In this document: piece after piece, positions 9,412 to 17,750 of the stretch
Layout of the letters: each line of letters begins with the position of its first letter
Numbering within the stretch: the first letter of the stretch is position 1
Source: Planctomycetota bacterium
Lineage (GTDB): Bacteria > Planctomycetota > UBA1135 > JADKAF01
DNA length: 64,000 nt
Assembly (NCBI GenBank): GCA_016719295.1
Contig: JADKAF010000001.1
Span: 5,394,001-5,458,000, forward strand
Reading direction: 5' to 3'
Notes under the pieces: generated by a model
Database searches by the model: none
Seen by the model: only the letters and a program-made list of their open reading frames with translations
What the model was told of the DNA's origin: nothing
Position numbers and translations under genes: made by a program

Positions 9412-9578
9412 GGGGTCCTCCTCTTCGCGCGGGCGGGCGCGAGGGCCGGGAGGATACGCGGGAGCTGCGCCGATCGCACGCGCTCCTCCGCTGTCTTGCG
9501 AATGGACCGCTCACGGGGGGATGGAGTGAGATGGGCCGAGCTCGCTCTCCCGAGTTCGCTCGTGCCTCCGAGGTCGCC

Positions 9579-11687
9579 ATGTCGCTCCTATCCCTCCCGC
9601 GCAGCTTCGCCTTCGTCGCGCTCCTCTGCATCGGCTCGGCTCGGGCCGACGATTTCTACGTCGATCTCGACGCCGGCAGCGATGCCGCGGTGGGAACGAG
9701 CGCCGCGCCTTGGCGCACCCTGACCCATGCGATGGCGACGGTGGCGCCTTCATCGGGACATCGCGTGCTCGTGCGCGGCACGGCGACGCTCTCGAGTCCC
9801 GGCGAGAGCTTCCCGATCCGCGTGCCGGCGGGTGTCTCGCTGGAGGCTTGGGATGCGCAGCAAGGCGCGGTCCTCGATGCGGAGCTACAGCCGTGCTTGG
9901 AGATCGTGGGGCCCGAGCATCGCGGGCAGAGCTTGCGTGGCTATGCGGGGAATCTCCGACTGATCGGTGAGCCGGCGATCTCCGTCGATGTCCTCGGCAT
10001 CGCCGAGTCCGTCGATCTCGTCGTCGACGGCTGCGCCGTCTGGGGCGAGCTGCGCATGATCCTCGCCGAAGCAGTGGGCCAAACGCGCTTCGGGAGCTGC
10101 GCCCTGACGGTCCGGAGCTGCGACCTGATCGATGTCACGGTCGACTGTCGCACGTCGTCGATCTCGACGACGCAGGACGTGCTGTCCGTTTCGCTCAGCG
10201 ACAACTCGTACTGTCGATACCTCCTGCTGCGAGGTCTCTCGGCGCCCACGAGGCCTCTCGAGCTGCTGCGCAATCGCGAAGTCGATTCCGCCCTTCTCGA
10301 GCGCTGTTCCGCCGCGACCGCTGTCATCGAAGACAACGTGTTCGATCGCACGATCCATGCGGACGTGAGCGCGAGCACGGTTCTGTGTCGTCGCAACTAC
10401 TCCGAGTTCGGCATGTACTTCGCTGCGCAAGGTCGGCTCGAGGTGCTCGCGAACCGGGTGTTCGCGGGATCTTTGTCCGTCTGCGGTGCAGGGACGCAGA
10501 AGATCCACGACAACGTCTCCGCCAATGGCGCCATCCTCTTCGACTCGCTCGGTCCCCTCAGCGCACCCTGCAGCGTGCTGCGCAATCATGCCGCTCAGAT
10601 GGAAGTCGAGGTGCTCGGGAGCCAAGCGCTGACGATCGCCGACAACTTCGTGACGGAGTTCGGGATGAACGTGCGTTCCTTGCCGAGCGCCTCCGTCGAG
10701 ATCGTGCGGAACCAGATCACGCAGGCGTACTCCGAAGGCGGTATGAACCTGCGGCTGGCGCCTGTCGGCACCTTCCCCGAGGCTCCGCAGGTCACCATTG
10801 CCGACAACCAGATCACCGGCTACTTCCGCGAGGGGGCCGGCGTGCTGGTGGATGCCATCTTGGGGAAGCTCGTGATCGAGCGGAACGACATCCGCGGCTT
10901 TGGGAGCGGTCTCCACATCGCCGACGCCTCGGTCGTGCACGGTTCGCCGAACGGATGGAACTTCCGCATCGAGCGGAACGCGATCTACGGAAGTCGCATC
11001 GGTGTAGAGCTCGGACTGGGAGGCTCCCAGGAGGACCTGCGCTTCCTGAACAACGAGATCGCCAGTCTCGAAGAGGGGCTCCTCCTGCGCCGCGGCACCT
11101 ATCTGGGCACCATCCGTTGCTGGAACAACATTCTCAGCTCCGAAGGCAACCAAGCCGTGAGCGGCGGCTTCGCGCCGATCGACCTGGTCTGGAGCAATCT
11201 GTGCTCCGATACCTCGCTGCTCGCGCTGCACCCGACGAACATCAGCGGCGATCCGCAATTCGATCCTGCTTCGGGGCGCCTGCGCTCGAGCTCACCCGCG
11301 GTAGGTAGCGGCATCGACCCGCTCACCGCGCTGCCAGGGTTCAACATGGGGCGAGATCCGCTGCAGCCTGCGGCGACGCTGCAGTTCCGAGCGCAGAGCG
11401 AGGCGGCGGCGACGCTGCGCCTCGACGCTCCGGGCTCCTCGGTCGCGCTCCTGCTCTTCGGCGCCGCGGCCAGCAATCCGGCGGACATCGCGCTCTGCGA
11501 CGGGCTCTTGGGCATCGACCTCGGGAGCTGGCTCTTCTCCGTACCGCAGCCGGTGTCGAACGGCACCCTGGTCCTGCCGCTCGCGCTGCCGCCGGGGACC
11601 TGGACGGTCGTCGTGCAAGCGCTTTACGATGCCGCGAGTGCCGTGCCCCCGTGTCGCGCGAGCAACATGGTCGTCGTCCGCCGTTGA
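9579..11687 (+). CDS. Secreted beta-helix protein with DUF1565-like N-terminus
   Basis: ATG 9579 gives 702 aa with a signal peptide ending GSARA. The mature start (DFYVDLDAGSDAAVGTSAAP, then WRTL) is the signature of DUF1565-type right-handed beta-helix proteins. The middle section is a long beta-helix with repeated Asn-rich turns (RNQITQAY, DNQITGYF, ERNDIRGF). The last ~100 residues resemble the recurring C-terminal module of secreted proteins here. No catalytic residues can be assigned. It is transcribed divergently from the CDF gene across a 167-bp gap. Confidence 0.85.
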   Translation: MSLLSLPRSFAFVALLCIGSARADDFYVDLDAGSDAAVGTSAAPWRTLTHAMATVAPSSGHRVLVRGTATLSSPGESFPIRVPAGVSLEAWDAQQGAVLDAELQPCLEIVGPEHRGQSLRGYAGNLRLIGEPAISVDVLGIAESVDLVVDGCAVWGELRMILAEAVGQTRFGSCALTVRSCDLIDVTVDCRTSSISTTQDVLSVSLSDNSYCRYLLLRGLSAPTRPLELLRNREVDSALLERCSAATAVIEDNVFDRTIHADVSASTVLCRRNYSEFGMYFAAQGRLEVLANRVFAGSLSVCGAGTQKIHDNVSANGAILFDSLGPLSAPCSVLRNHAAQMEVEVLGSQALTIADNFVTEFGMNVRSLPSASVEIVRNQITQAYSEGGMNLRLAPVGTFPEAPQVTIADNQITGYFREGAGVLVDAILGKLVIERNDIRGFGSGLHIADASVVHGSPNGWNFRIERNAIYGSRIGVELGLGGSQEDLRFLNNEIASLEEGLLLRRGTYLGTIRCWNNILSSEGNQAVSGGFAPIDLVWSNLCSDTSLLALHPTNISGDPQFDPASGRLRSSSPAVGSGIDPLTALPGFNMGRDPLQPAATLQFRAQSEAAATLRLDAPGSSVALLLFGAAASNPADIALCDGLLGIDLGSWLFSVPQPVSNGTLVLPLALPPGTWTVVVQALYDAASAVPPCRASNMVVVRR

Positions 11688-11709
11688 GTCCAGGTTCCGA
11701 GTTCGCACG

Positions 11710-12075
11710 ATGCATGTGATCCATGTCGCGAGGAACCCCATGGAAGCGCATCTCGTGCGGGCACTGCTCGCCGACGAAGGCATCGAGTCGGTGATCGTGA
11801 ACGAGATGCTGCAGATGGCGCAGGGCGACTTCGGCTTGGCGCCGACCGTGGCACCGCAGGTCGCGTTGCTCGACCTGCGCGACGCGGAGCGGGCGCGGTG
11901 TCTCGTGGCCGAGATGGTCGCGCGAGCCCGGGCCGAGCCGTCGGAGCAGGTCGCCTGGGTCTGCGCTTCCTGCGGGGAGGAGAACGAAGCGAGCTTCGAG
12001 CTCTGCTGGCAGTGCCAGGCTCCGCGGCCCGGGCTCGCGGGGGAAGGCGCCGACATCTCCGCTGAGGTGCGATGA
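11710..12075 (+). CDS. DUF2007-like protein with zinc ribbon
   Basis: ATG 11710 gives 121 aa. Residues 1-70 match the DUF2007 pattern (VARNPMEAHLVRALLADEGI, a helix-strand unit related to PII-type regulators). Residues 82-104 form a RanBP2-like zinc ribbon with ligands Cys85, Cys88, Cys99 and Cys102 (WVCASCGEEN...CWQC). The stop overlaps the start of the CPBP protease gene by 4 nt (ATGA), so the two are translationally coupled. This small cytoplasmic protein may be a regulatory partner; its function is unknown. Confidence 0.8.
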   Translation: MHVIHVARNPMEAHLVRALLADEGIESVIVNEMLQMAQGDFGLAPTVAPQVALLDLRDAERARCLVAEMVARARAEPSEQVAWVCASCGEENEASFELCWQCQAPRPGLAGEGADISAEVR

Positions 12076-12752
12076 GCCACGAGCGACCGCCGCATCTGCG
12101 GGGCGAGCTCGCGACCGCCTTGCTCTTCTTCGTCGGCCTCTCACCGCTCTTCCCCCTGCTCGATGCGCTCTGGCCCGAGGGCGCGCCGGGCATCGCGCCT
12201 GCGTACGCCGTGGCGCCCCATGACGCGCTCTTCCTCCTGCAGGTGCTGCTCTTTCTCGCGCTGACGCGGCGCTTCCGTGAGGAGAGCTGGGCCGAGCTCG
12301 CGATGCCGCGCATCGTCCCCGGTCTCGATCTCTGCTTCGGGGTCTTCGTCTTCTGCGCGGGCTATGCCATCTCGGTGCTGCTCGTCTACATCGTTGCGAC
12401 TCTCCCGCCGCTCTACGAGGGACGACCGGGACCGCCGATCGTAGGGCCGTGGCCGCTGGTCGTGATCGGGCTGATCGGGACCGCGTGCGTCAGCGTCGCG
12501 GAGGAGCTCTTCTTCCGTGCCTATCTGCTGCGGCGCCTGACGCAGCTCACCGGCAGCGCAGGGCAAGCACTGCTCTGGAGCTCGCTGCTCTTCGGCGCGA
12601 TGCACAGCTATCAGGGGTTCTGGCCGCCCTTTCAGCATGCGGCGTGGGGGCTCGTGGTCGGCTCCTTCGTCCTGCTCCTGCGTCGCATCTGGCCGGCTGC
12701 CTTGGCCCACGTGCTGCAGAACTTCTACCTCGAGGCCATCGCCGCTGGCTGA
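12072..12752 (+). CDS. CPBP (Abi/Rce1) family intramembrane metalloprotease
   Basis: A 226-aa polytopic membrane protein. Motif 1 is AEELFFRAYL (Glu144, Glu145, Arg149), motif 2 is FGAMHSYQG (His178), and motif 3 is HVLQNF (His213, Asn217). These are the catalytic signatures of the CAAX-protease/bacteriocin-processing family, which cleaves or modifies membrane peptides. The start overlaps the upstream DUF2007/zinc-ribbon gene by 4 nt. Only 38 nt separate it from the next gene, so a four-gene operon to the HTTM gene is likely. The substrate is unknown. Confidence 0.9.
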   Translation: MSHERPPHLRGELATALLFFVGLSPLFPLLDALWPEGAPGIAPAYAVAPHDALFLLQVLLFLALTRRFREESWAELAMPRIVPGLDLCFGVFVFCAGYAISVLLVYIVATLPPLYEGRPGPPIVGPWPLVVIGLIGTACVSVAEELFFRAYLLRRLTQLTGSAGQALLWSSLLFGAMHSYQGFWPPFQHAAWGLVVGSFVLLLRRIWPAALAHVLQNFYLEAIAAG

Positions 12753-12790
12753 GGCGTGCGGCGGAGCGGCCTGCTAATCTGCTCCGCTCC

Positions 12791-14185
12791 GTGAACCACG
12801 CCCTCCTTCTCGCCCTCGCGCTGCTCGCCGGCACCTGCAGCGCGCAGGAGACGCCGCTCTTCCGCGCGGCACCCGCGGCGACGCCGTGGCCCGAGCGCAC
12901 GCGCGTGCTCGTGCACCCGCGCACCGAGTACTCCATCGACGGCGGGCGACTCGTGCGCCGCGTCGATGGGGGAGCGACGGAGCAGATGCTCTGCACCTTG
13001 CCCGAAGGACCAGGGACCGTGAGGCGCCTCTCCTCGGAGCCGACGAGCGCGACCTACGTGCTCGCGGAGCGCGGGCTCTTCATCATCGACCCCTCGGTCG
13101 TGCACCTCGACCCGGTGGAGCGCACGGACGGGTTCCCCGAGGGGCTCATCGTCGGAGCTGACGTCGATGGGCAACGCCGGCTGTGGATCGCGACGCGCGA
13201 TGCCTTCGCCTGCGTCGATACGCGGCAGTTCTTCGCGCGCGTCTTCGAGCCCGGGTCGGAGGTCCCGCCCGGGCCTTATGAGGACGTCGCGGTGCGGGAC
13301 GACGGCCGGGTGCTCTTGCGCGCGGCGAGCGGCCTCTTCGTCTATCGCCCCGATGCGCAGGCTCCGCCGCGCTGCCGCGTCGTGCGCGCTGCGGGGAACG
13401 CCTGGAGCGAAGCTACGCGCGTCGAGCTGGCCGCCGACGGGCGCCTCGAGCTCGAGGTCGAACGCGAGGTCGGCTGCACGCTGCGCTACCGCTCGCAGCG
13501 GCATCATCTCTGGTATCCGCTCGACCTGGCGCAGCCCGTCATCACAGGTCTGGAGCCTGGGGAGCACGCGCTCGAGATCGCGAGCTTCGATCGCGACCTG
13601 CGCTCTTCGACGCCGGTCATCGTGCGCGTGCATGTGCCGGTGCCGAAGCGCTTCGCGAAGCGCACGCTCTCGCTCTTCGGCTGCGGCGCCGCCGCGCTGC
13701 TCGCGCTGGTGCTCGCGTTCTGCGCGCGGCGCTCACCGCCAGGGCCGATCGGCACGCGCGGTGTCGTTTGGGTCTTGAGCTCGACCGCCCTCGTGCTGGG
13801 CATCGGCCTGCAGATCCTCGCGGCGATCGTCCCGCACGCGCGCGCGTGGCCGTTCGTCGGCTTCACGATGTACACCGAGGTCTATCGCGAGGGCGAGCGC
13901 GTCTATCAGCCGGCGTTGCTCGCGCACAACGAGGTCGCCACCTGGGAGCTCGATCTCACGCAGGCGGGGTTGCACGGCGATGGCGCGTGGCCGGCGCTGC
14001 TGCCGCTCGTGCACGGGACGGCGGAGGCGAAGCGCGCGTTCGTCGAGCGCTACGCGCGCGAGAAGTCGAACTCGCACCTCCGCGGCTATTCCGTCGTGAG
14101 CCAGCGGCGTGTCCTCACCGCGCGCGGGCCGATCGCCGTAGCACCGCTCGTGACCTACCAGTACTCCGCGGAGGAGACGCGATGA
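12791..14185 (+). CDS. Membrane protein with secreted propeller/Y_Y_Y-like region
   Basis: GTG 12791 is chosen because it gives a clean signal peptide (NHALLLALALLAGTCSAQ); no ATG lies nearby. Of 464 aa, residues 20-190 look like partial two-component-regulator propeller blades (ADVDGQRRLWIATRDAFACV). Residues about 195-285 resemble a triple-Tyr (Y_Y_Y) domain (LRYRSQRHHLWYPLDLAQPV, then LEPGEHALEIASFD). Two helices follow at about 290-312 and 328-350. The last ~110 residues (GFTMYTEVYREGERVYQPAL) face the periplasm if the orientation is N-out. There is no kinase domain, unlike typical hybrid sensors. The stop overlaps the HTTM start (ATGA). Confidence 0.7.
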   Translation: MNHALLLALALLAGTCSAQETPLFRAAPAATPWPERTRVLVHPRTEYSIDGGRLVRRVDGGATEQMLCTLPEGPGTVRRLSSEPTSATYVLAERGLFIIDPSVVHLDPVERTDGFPEGLIVGADVDGQRRLWIATRDAFACVDTRQFFARVFEPGSEVPPGPYEDVAVRDDGRVLLRAASGLFVYRPDAQAPPRCRVVRAAGNAWSEATRVELAADGRLELEVEREVGCTLRYRSQRHHLWYPLDLAQPVITGLEPGEHALEIASFDRDLRSSTPVIVRVHVPVPKRFAKRTLSLFGCGAAALLALVLAFCARRSPPGPIGTRGVVWVLSSTALVLGIGLQILAAIVPHARAWPFVGFTMYTEVYREGERVYQPALLAHNEVATWELDLTQAGLHGDGAWPALLPLVHGTAEAKRAFVERYAREKSNSHLRGYSVVSQRRVLTARGPIAVAPLVTYQYSAEETR

Positions 14186-15258
14186 GCGCCGTGCTCGCGG
14201 CGTGGGATCGCTTCTGGCTCGCGCCGGCGTCGCTGCGCCGTCTGGCGCTCTTCCGCATCGCGCTCGCGCTGCTCGTGCTGCAGGACGTGATCGGCACCGC
14301 CCGCGTGGTGCTGCGCGATGCCGCAGCCCTCGACGCCGGCGATCCGAATCTCTGGTGGTCGCCGATCCTGCTCTTCCAGGTGCTCGGCTGGCCGCCGCTC
14401 GGGCTCGCCGCGGCGGAGATGCTCTACAGCGCGATGCTCGTGCTGCCCGTGCTCGTCGCGCTCGGGATCGGGACGCGCGTCACCTGCTTCGCGCTGGCGC
14501 TCGGGTTCCTCTACTGGACCGGGCTCATCTATGGCTTCGGCAAGCCCCATCACGACAAGGTCGCGCTCGCGTTCGCGCTGATGGCTCTGTGGGTGGGGCC
14601 CGCGGGGCGCGTCTACTCGATCGATGCCTGGCTCCGCCGTCGGCGTCGCGGAGGCGAGCCCGCCGAGGGAGACCTGGCTCCGTGGGCGGCGCTGCCGCTG
14701 CGCTTCACGCAGATCAGCGCGGTGTTCGGCTACGCCTTCGCCGGCTGGTCGAAGCTCGCCATCTCCGGTCTCGCCTGGGCGAACGGCTACTCGCTGCAGG
14801 GCATCATGCTCGGGCACGACAACGTCTGGGCCGAGCTCCTGACCCGCCGCGTCGAGCTCTGCGCGCTGCTCAGCGTCGGCGCGCTCGCGCTGCAGAGCAC
14901 CTTCCCGCTGATCCTCTTCTTCCCGCGCCTGCGTTGGCTCTACCTACCGGGAGCCGTGGCCTTCCACGTTGGCACCTGGCACACGATGGACACGGGGCCC
15001 TACATCACGCTCTGGTTCACGCTGCTCGCGTTCCTGCCGCTGGAGCAAGTGCCGCGCTGGTTCCACGCGGAGCTGAGCTCGCGCTCCCCCTGGCGCGTCG
15101 CTCGCGCGCTTCTCTCCACCGGCGTCCCCGTCGCCCTCTCCGTCTACGTCTTCGCGGTCCACAGCCCCGTCGTCGCCGCACTCCTCCTGCTGGCCAGCAC
15201 CACCTACCTCCTCCGGAGAAACCGAACGTACGGTGCCAGAGCAAATTCCTCCGGTTAG
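14182..15258 (+). CDS. HTTM-domain membrane protein
   Basis: A 358-aa polytopic protein; ATG 14182 overlaps the preceding stop codon. It resembles the horizontally transferred transmembrane (HTTM) domain related to vitamin-K-dependent gamma-carboxylase: RLALFRIALALLVLQDVI, GLIYGFGKPHHDKVALAF, WSKLAISGLAWANGYSLQ and a late FHVGTWHTMDTGPY. About eight membrane helices are visible. The last ~13 codons and the stop codon (RRNRTYGARANSSG, TAG) are encoded by the left arm of a 79-bp palindrome, so the native C-terminus was probably replaced. The immediate upstream partner ends in a periplasmic domain. The reaction catalysed is unknown. Confidence 0.85.
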   Translation: MSAVLAAWDRFWLAPASLRRLALFRIALALLVLQDVIGTARVVLRDAAALDAGDPNLWWSPILLFQVLGWPPLGLAAAEMLYSAMLVLPVLVALGIGTRVTCFALALGFLYWTGLIYGFGKPHHDKVALAFALMALWVGPAGRVYSIDAWLRRRRRGGEPAEGDLAPWAALPLRFTQISAVFGYAFAGWSKLAISGLAWANGYSLQGIMLGHDNVWAELLTRRVELCALLSVGALALQSTFPLILFFPRLRWLYLPGAVAFHVGTWHTMDTGPYITLWFTLLAFLPLEQVPRWFHAELSSRSPWRVARALLSTGVPVALSVYVFAVHSPVVAALLLLASTTYLLRRNRTYGARANSSG

Positions 15259-15297
15259 CAACCGGAGGAATTTGCTCTGGCACCGTACGTTCGGTTT
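15219..15297. repeat. 79-bp perfect inverted repeat, family A copy 1
   Basis: The left arm 15219-15256 and right arm 15260-15297 are perfect 38-nt reverse complements with a 3-nt loop (AGC). The arms contain GGTGCCAGAGC / GCTCTGGCACC. The left arm encodes the end of the HTTM protein; the right arm ends 15 nt before the deoC start. It differs from copy 2 (21528-21606) by one base pair in the stem and one loop base. Confidence 0.95.
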
Positions 15298-15312
15298 CGT
15301 AGGCTCCCGCGC

Positions 15313-16230
15313 ATGAATCTCGCCACGAAGGGCGCTCGCGAGATCGTCGCCTCGGCTCCCCACGTCGATACCGTCGGTGCGGTCGAGCGAGCGACGGCTC
15401 TCACGAAGCGCAGCATCAAGAAGGAGTCGAAGCGCTGGGCGCTCGAGCTCGCGCTCTCGATGGTCGACCTCACGACCTTGGAGGGCATGGATACCCCGGG
15501 CAAGGTGCGCTCGCTCTGCGCGAAGGCGCGTCGCCCGTGGGAAGGCGGGCCCGCGGTCCCCGCCGTCGCCGCGGTGTGCGTCTACCCGTCGATGGTGCCC
15601 GTCGCCGTGGAGGCGCTGCGCGGCAGCTCGATCAAGGTGGCCTCGGTCGCGACCGCGTTTCCGAGCGGCAAGAGCCCGCTCGCGTTGCGCTTGGACGAGG
15701 TGCGCTGGTGCGTCGAGCACGGCGCGCACGAGATCGACATGGTGATCGACCGAGGCGCCTTCCTCGCGGGCGAGTACGCCCTCGTCTTCGACGAGATCGC
15801 CGCGATCAAGGAAGCGTGCGGCCCGGCGCATCTCAAGGTGATCTTGGAGACCGGCGAGCTCCAGACCTACGACCGCGTGCGTCAGGCGAGCGAGCTCGCG
15901 ATGCACGCCGGCGGCGACTTCATCAAGACCTCGACGGGCAAGGTGCCGAGCGCCGCGACGCTGCCCGTGACGCTGGTGATGCTGGAGGCGATCCGCGACT
16001 TCCACGACGCGACCGGCAAGCTGATCGGGATGAAGCCCGCGGGCGGCATCCGCTCCGCGAAGCAGGCGATCCAGTACCTCGTGCTGGTGAACGAGACGCT
16101 CGGCGAGCGCTGGCTCGATCCCGATCTCTTCCGCCTCGGCGCTTCCTCGCTCGTGAACGACATCCTTCGCCAGCTCGCGAAGGAACGCAGCGGTCGCTAC
16201 GCGAGCCTCGACGACTTCCCCATCGATTAG
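15313..16230 (+). CDS. deoC: Deoxyribose-phosphate aldolase
   Basis: A 305-aa class I aldolase that cleaves 2-deoxy-D-ribose 5-phosphate into acetaldehyde and glyceraldehyde 3-phosphate in deoxynucleoside catabolism. The Schiff-base lysine is Lys205 in FIKTSTGK, the relay lysine is Lys241 in IGMKPAGGIR, and the catalytic Asp is Asp142 in HEIDMVID. An N-terminal extension of about 40 residues is common in the longer members of the family. The two aldehyde dehydrogenase genes that follow could oxidise the acetaldehyde released. Confidence 0.95.
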   Translation: MNLATKGAREIVASAPHVDTVGAVERATALTKRSIKKESKRWALELALSMVDLTTLEGMDTPGKVRSLCAKARRPWEGGPAVPAVAAVCVYPSMVPVAVEALRGSSIKVASVATAFPSGKSPLALRLDEVRWCVEHGAHEIDMVIDRGAFLAGEYALVFDEIAAIKEACGPAHLKVILETGELQTYDRVRQASELAMHAGGDFIKTSTGKVPSAATLPVTLVMLEAIRDFHDATGKLIGMKPAGGIRSAKQAIQYLVLVNETLGERWLDPDLFRLGASSLVNDILRQLAKERSGRYASLDDFPID

Positions 16231-16253
16231 GGATCCCTGGAAAGCACCTGCCC

Positions 16254-17750
16254 ATGGCCACCAGAACCAAGCGAGAGAAGCCCGCCGCCGCGCCGGAGAG
16301 TCCGCGCGCGCAGCGCTTCGTCTACGCCCCGGCACCGGAGAGCGCGGATCACGTCCGGCGGCTCGAGCGCTACGACCTCTTCGTCGATGGCAAGTTCCGC
16401 CCGGCGAGCTCGGGGAAGCGCTTCGCGACGGTGAACCCCGCGACGGAAGAGACGCTCGCGGAGGTCGCCGAGGCCGGAGCCAAGGACGTCGAGCTCGCGG
16501 TGCAGTCCGCTCGGAAGGCCTACGAGAAGACTTGGAGCAAGCTCTCGGGCGCCGAGCGCGGGCGCTATCTCTTCCGCATCGCGCGCTTGATCCAGGAGCA
16601 GTCGCGCGAGCTCGCGATCCTGGAGACCCAGGACGGCGGAAAGCCCATCGTGGAGTCGCGCGACGTCGACCTGCCGCTGGTCGCCGCGCACTTCTTCTAC
16701 TACGCCGGTTGGGCCGACAAGCTCGAGCACGCGTTTCCCGGTCGGCGCGTGCGCTCGCTCGGCGTCGCGGCGCAGGTGATCCCGTGGAACTTCCCGCTGC
16801 TGATGGCGGCGTGGAAGATCGCGCCCGCGCTCGCCGCGGGGAACACGGTGGTCTTGAAGCCCGCCGAGACGACGCCGCTCACCGCGCTGCACCTCGCGCG
16901 GATCTGCCAAGAAGCGGAGCTGCCTCCGGGAGTGGTGAACGTGCTGCCCGGCGCCGGGGAGACGGGTGCTGCGCTCGTCGCGCACAAGGACGTGAACAAG
17001 GTCGCGTTCACGGGCTCGACCGAGGTCGGGAAGCAGATCCAGCGCGCGATCGCCGGCAGCTCGAAGCGCTTGACCTTGGAGCTCGGCGGCAAGGCCGCGA
17101 ACATCCTGCTCGAAGATGCGCCGCTCGATCAGGCGATCGAGGGCATCGTGAACGGCATCTACTTCAACCAGGGCCACGTCTGCTGCGCCGGCTCGCGCCT
17201 GCTCGTGCACGAGTCGATCCTGGAAGAAGTGCAGCGCCGACTCGAGCGCCGGGTGAAGACGCTGCGCGTCGGCGATCCGCTCGACAAGAACACCGACATC
17301 GGCGCGATCAACTCGAAGCCGCAGCTCGAGAAGATCCGTGCCCTCGTGCAGAGCGGCGTGGACGAGGGCGCCGTGCTGCACCAGCCGGCGTGCGAGCTGC
17401 CTAGGGCGGGCTACTGGCACCCGCCGGCGTTCTTCTCGGGAGTCACCACCTCGCATCGCATCGCGCAGGAGGAGATCTTCGGGCCGGTGCTCGCGATCCT
17501 CTCCTTCCGCACCGAGGCCGAGGCGATCGCGAAGGCGAACAACACGACCTACGGGCTCTCCGCGGGCATCTGGACGCGGAAGGGCTCGAAGGTCTTCGAG
17601 ATGGCGTCGAAGCTCCGCGCCGGCGTGGTGTGGGCGAACACCTACAACCGCTTCGATCCGGCCTCGCCGTTCGGCGGCATGAAGGAGAGCGGCTTCGGTC
17701 GCGAGGGCGGCCTGCACGGTCTGGCGCCCTACGTCGAGGTGCTCTCATGA
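16254..17750 (+). CDS. NAD(P)+-dependent aldehyde dehydrogenase (catalytic half of an ALDH16-like pair)
   Basis: A 498-aa protein with a full ALDH fold. Visible are the oxyanion Asn179 (IPWNF), the general base Glu276 (LELGGK), the catalytic cysteine Cys310 (FNQGHVCCAGSR) and the C-terminal EEIFGPVL and SPFGGMKESGFGREGG motifs. It oxidises an aldehyde to the acid with NAD(P)+. It lies 23 nt downstream of deoC, and its stop overlaps the start of a second, non-catalytic ALDH gene by 4 nt. Together the two match the two-domain architecture of ALDH16. Acetaldehyde from DeoC is the likely substrate (inference from context). Confidence 0.93.
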   Translation: MATRTKREKPAAAPESPRAQRFVYAPAPESADHVRRLERYDLFVDGKFRPASSGKRFATVNPATEETLAEVAEAGAKDVELAVQSARKAYEKTWSKLSGAERGRYLFRIARLIQEQSRELAILETQDGGKPIVESRDVDLPLVAAHFFYYAGWADKLEHAFPGRRVRSLGVAAQVIPWNFPLLMAAWKIAPALAAGNTVVLKPAETTPLTALHLARICQEAELPPGVVNVLPGAGETGAALVAHKDVNKVAFTGSTEVGKQIQRAIAGSSKRLTLELGGKAANILLEDAPLDQAIEGIVNGIYFNQGHVCCAGSRLLVHESILEEVQRRLERRVKTLRVGDPLDKNTDIGAINSKPQLEKIRALVQSGVDEGAVLHQPACELPRAGYWHPPAFFSGVTTSHRIAQEEIFGPVLAILSFRTEAEAIAKANNTTYGLSAGIWTRKGSKVFEMASKLRAGVVWANTYNRFDPASPFGGMKESGFGREGGLHGLAPYVEVLS

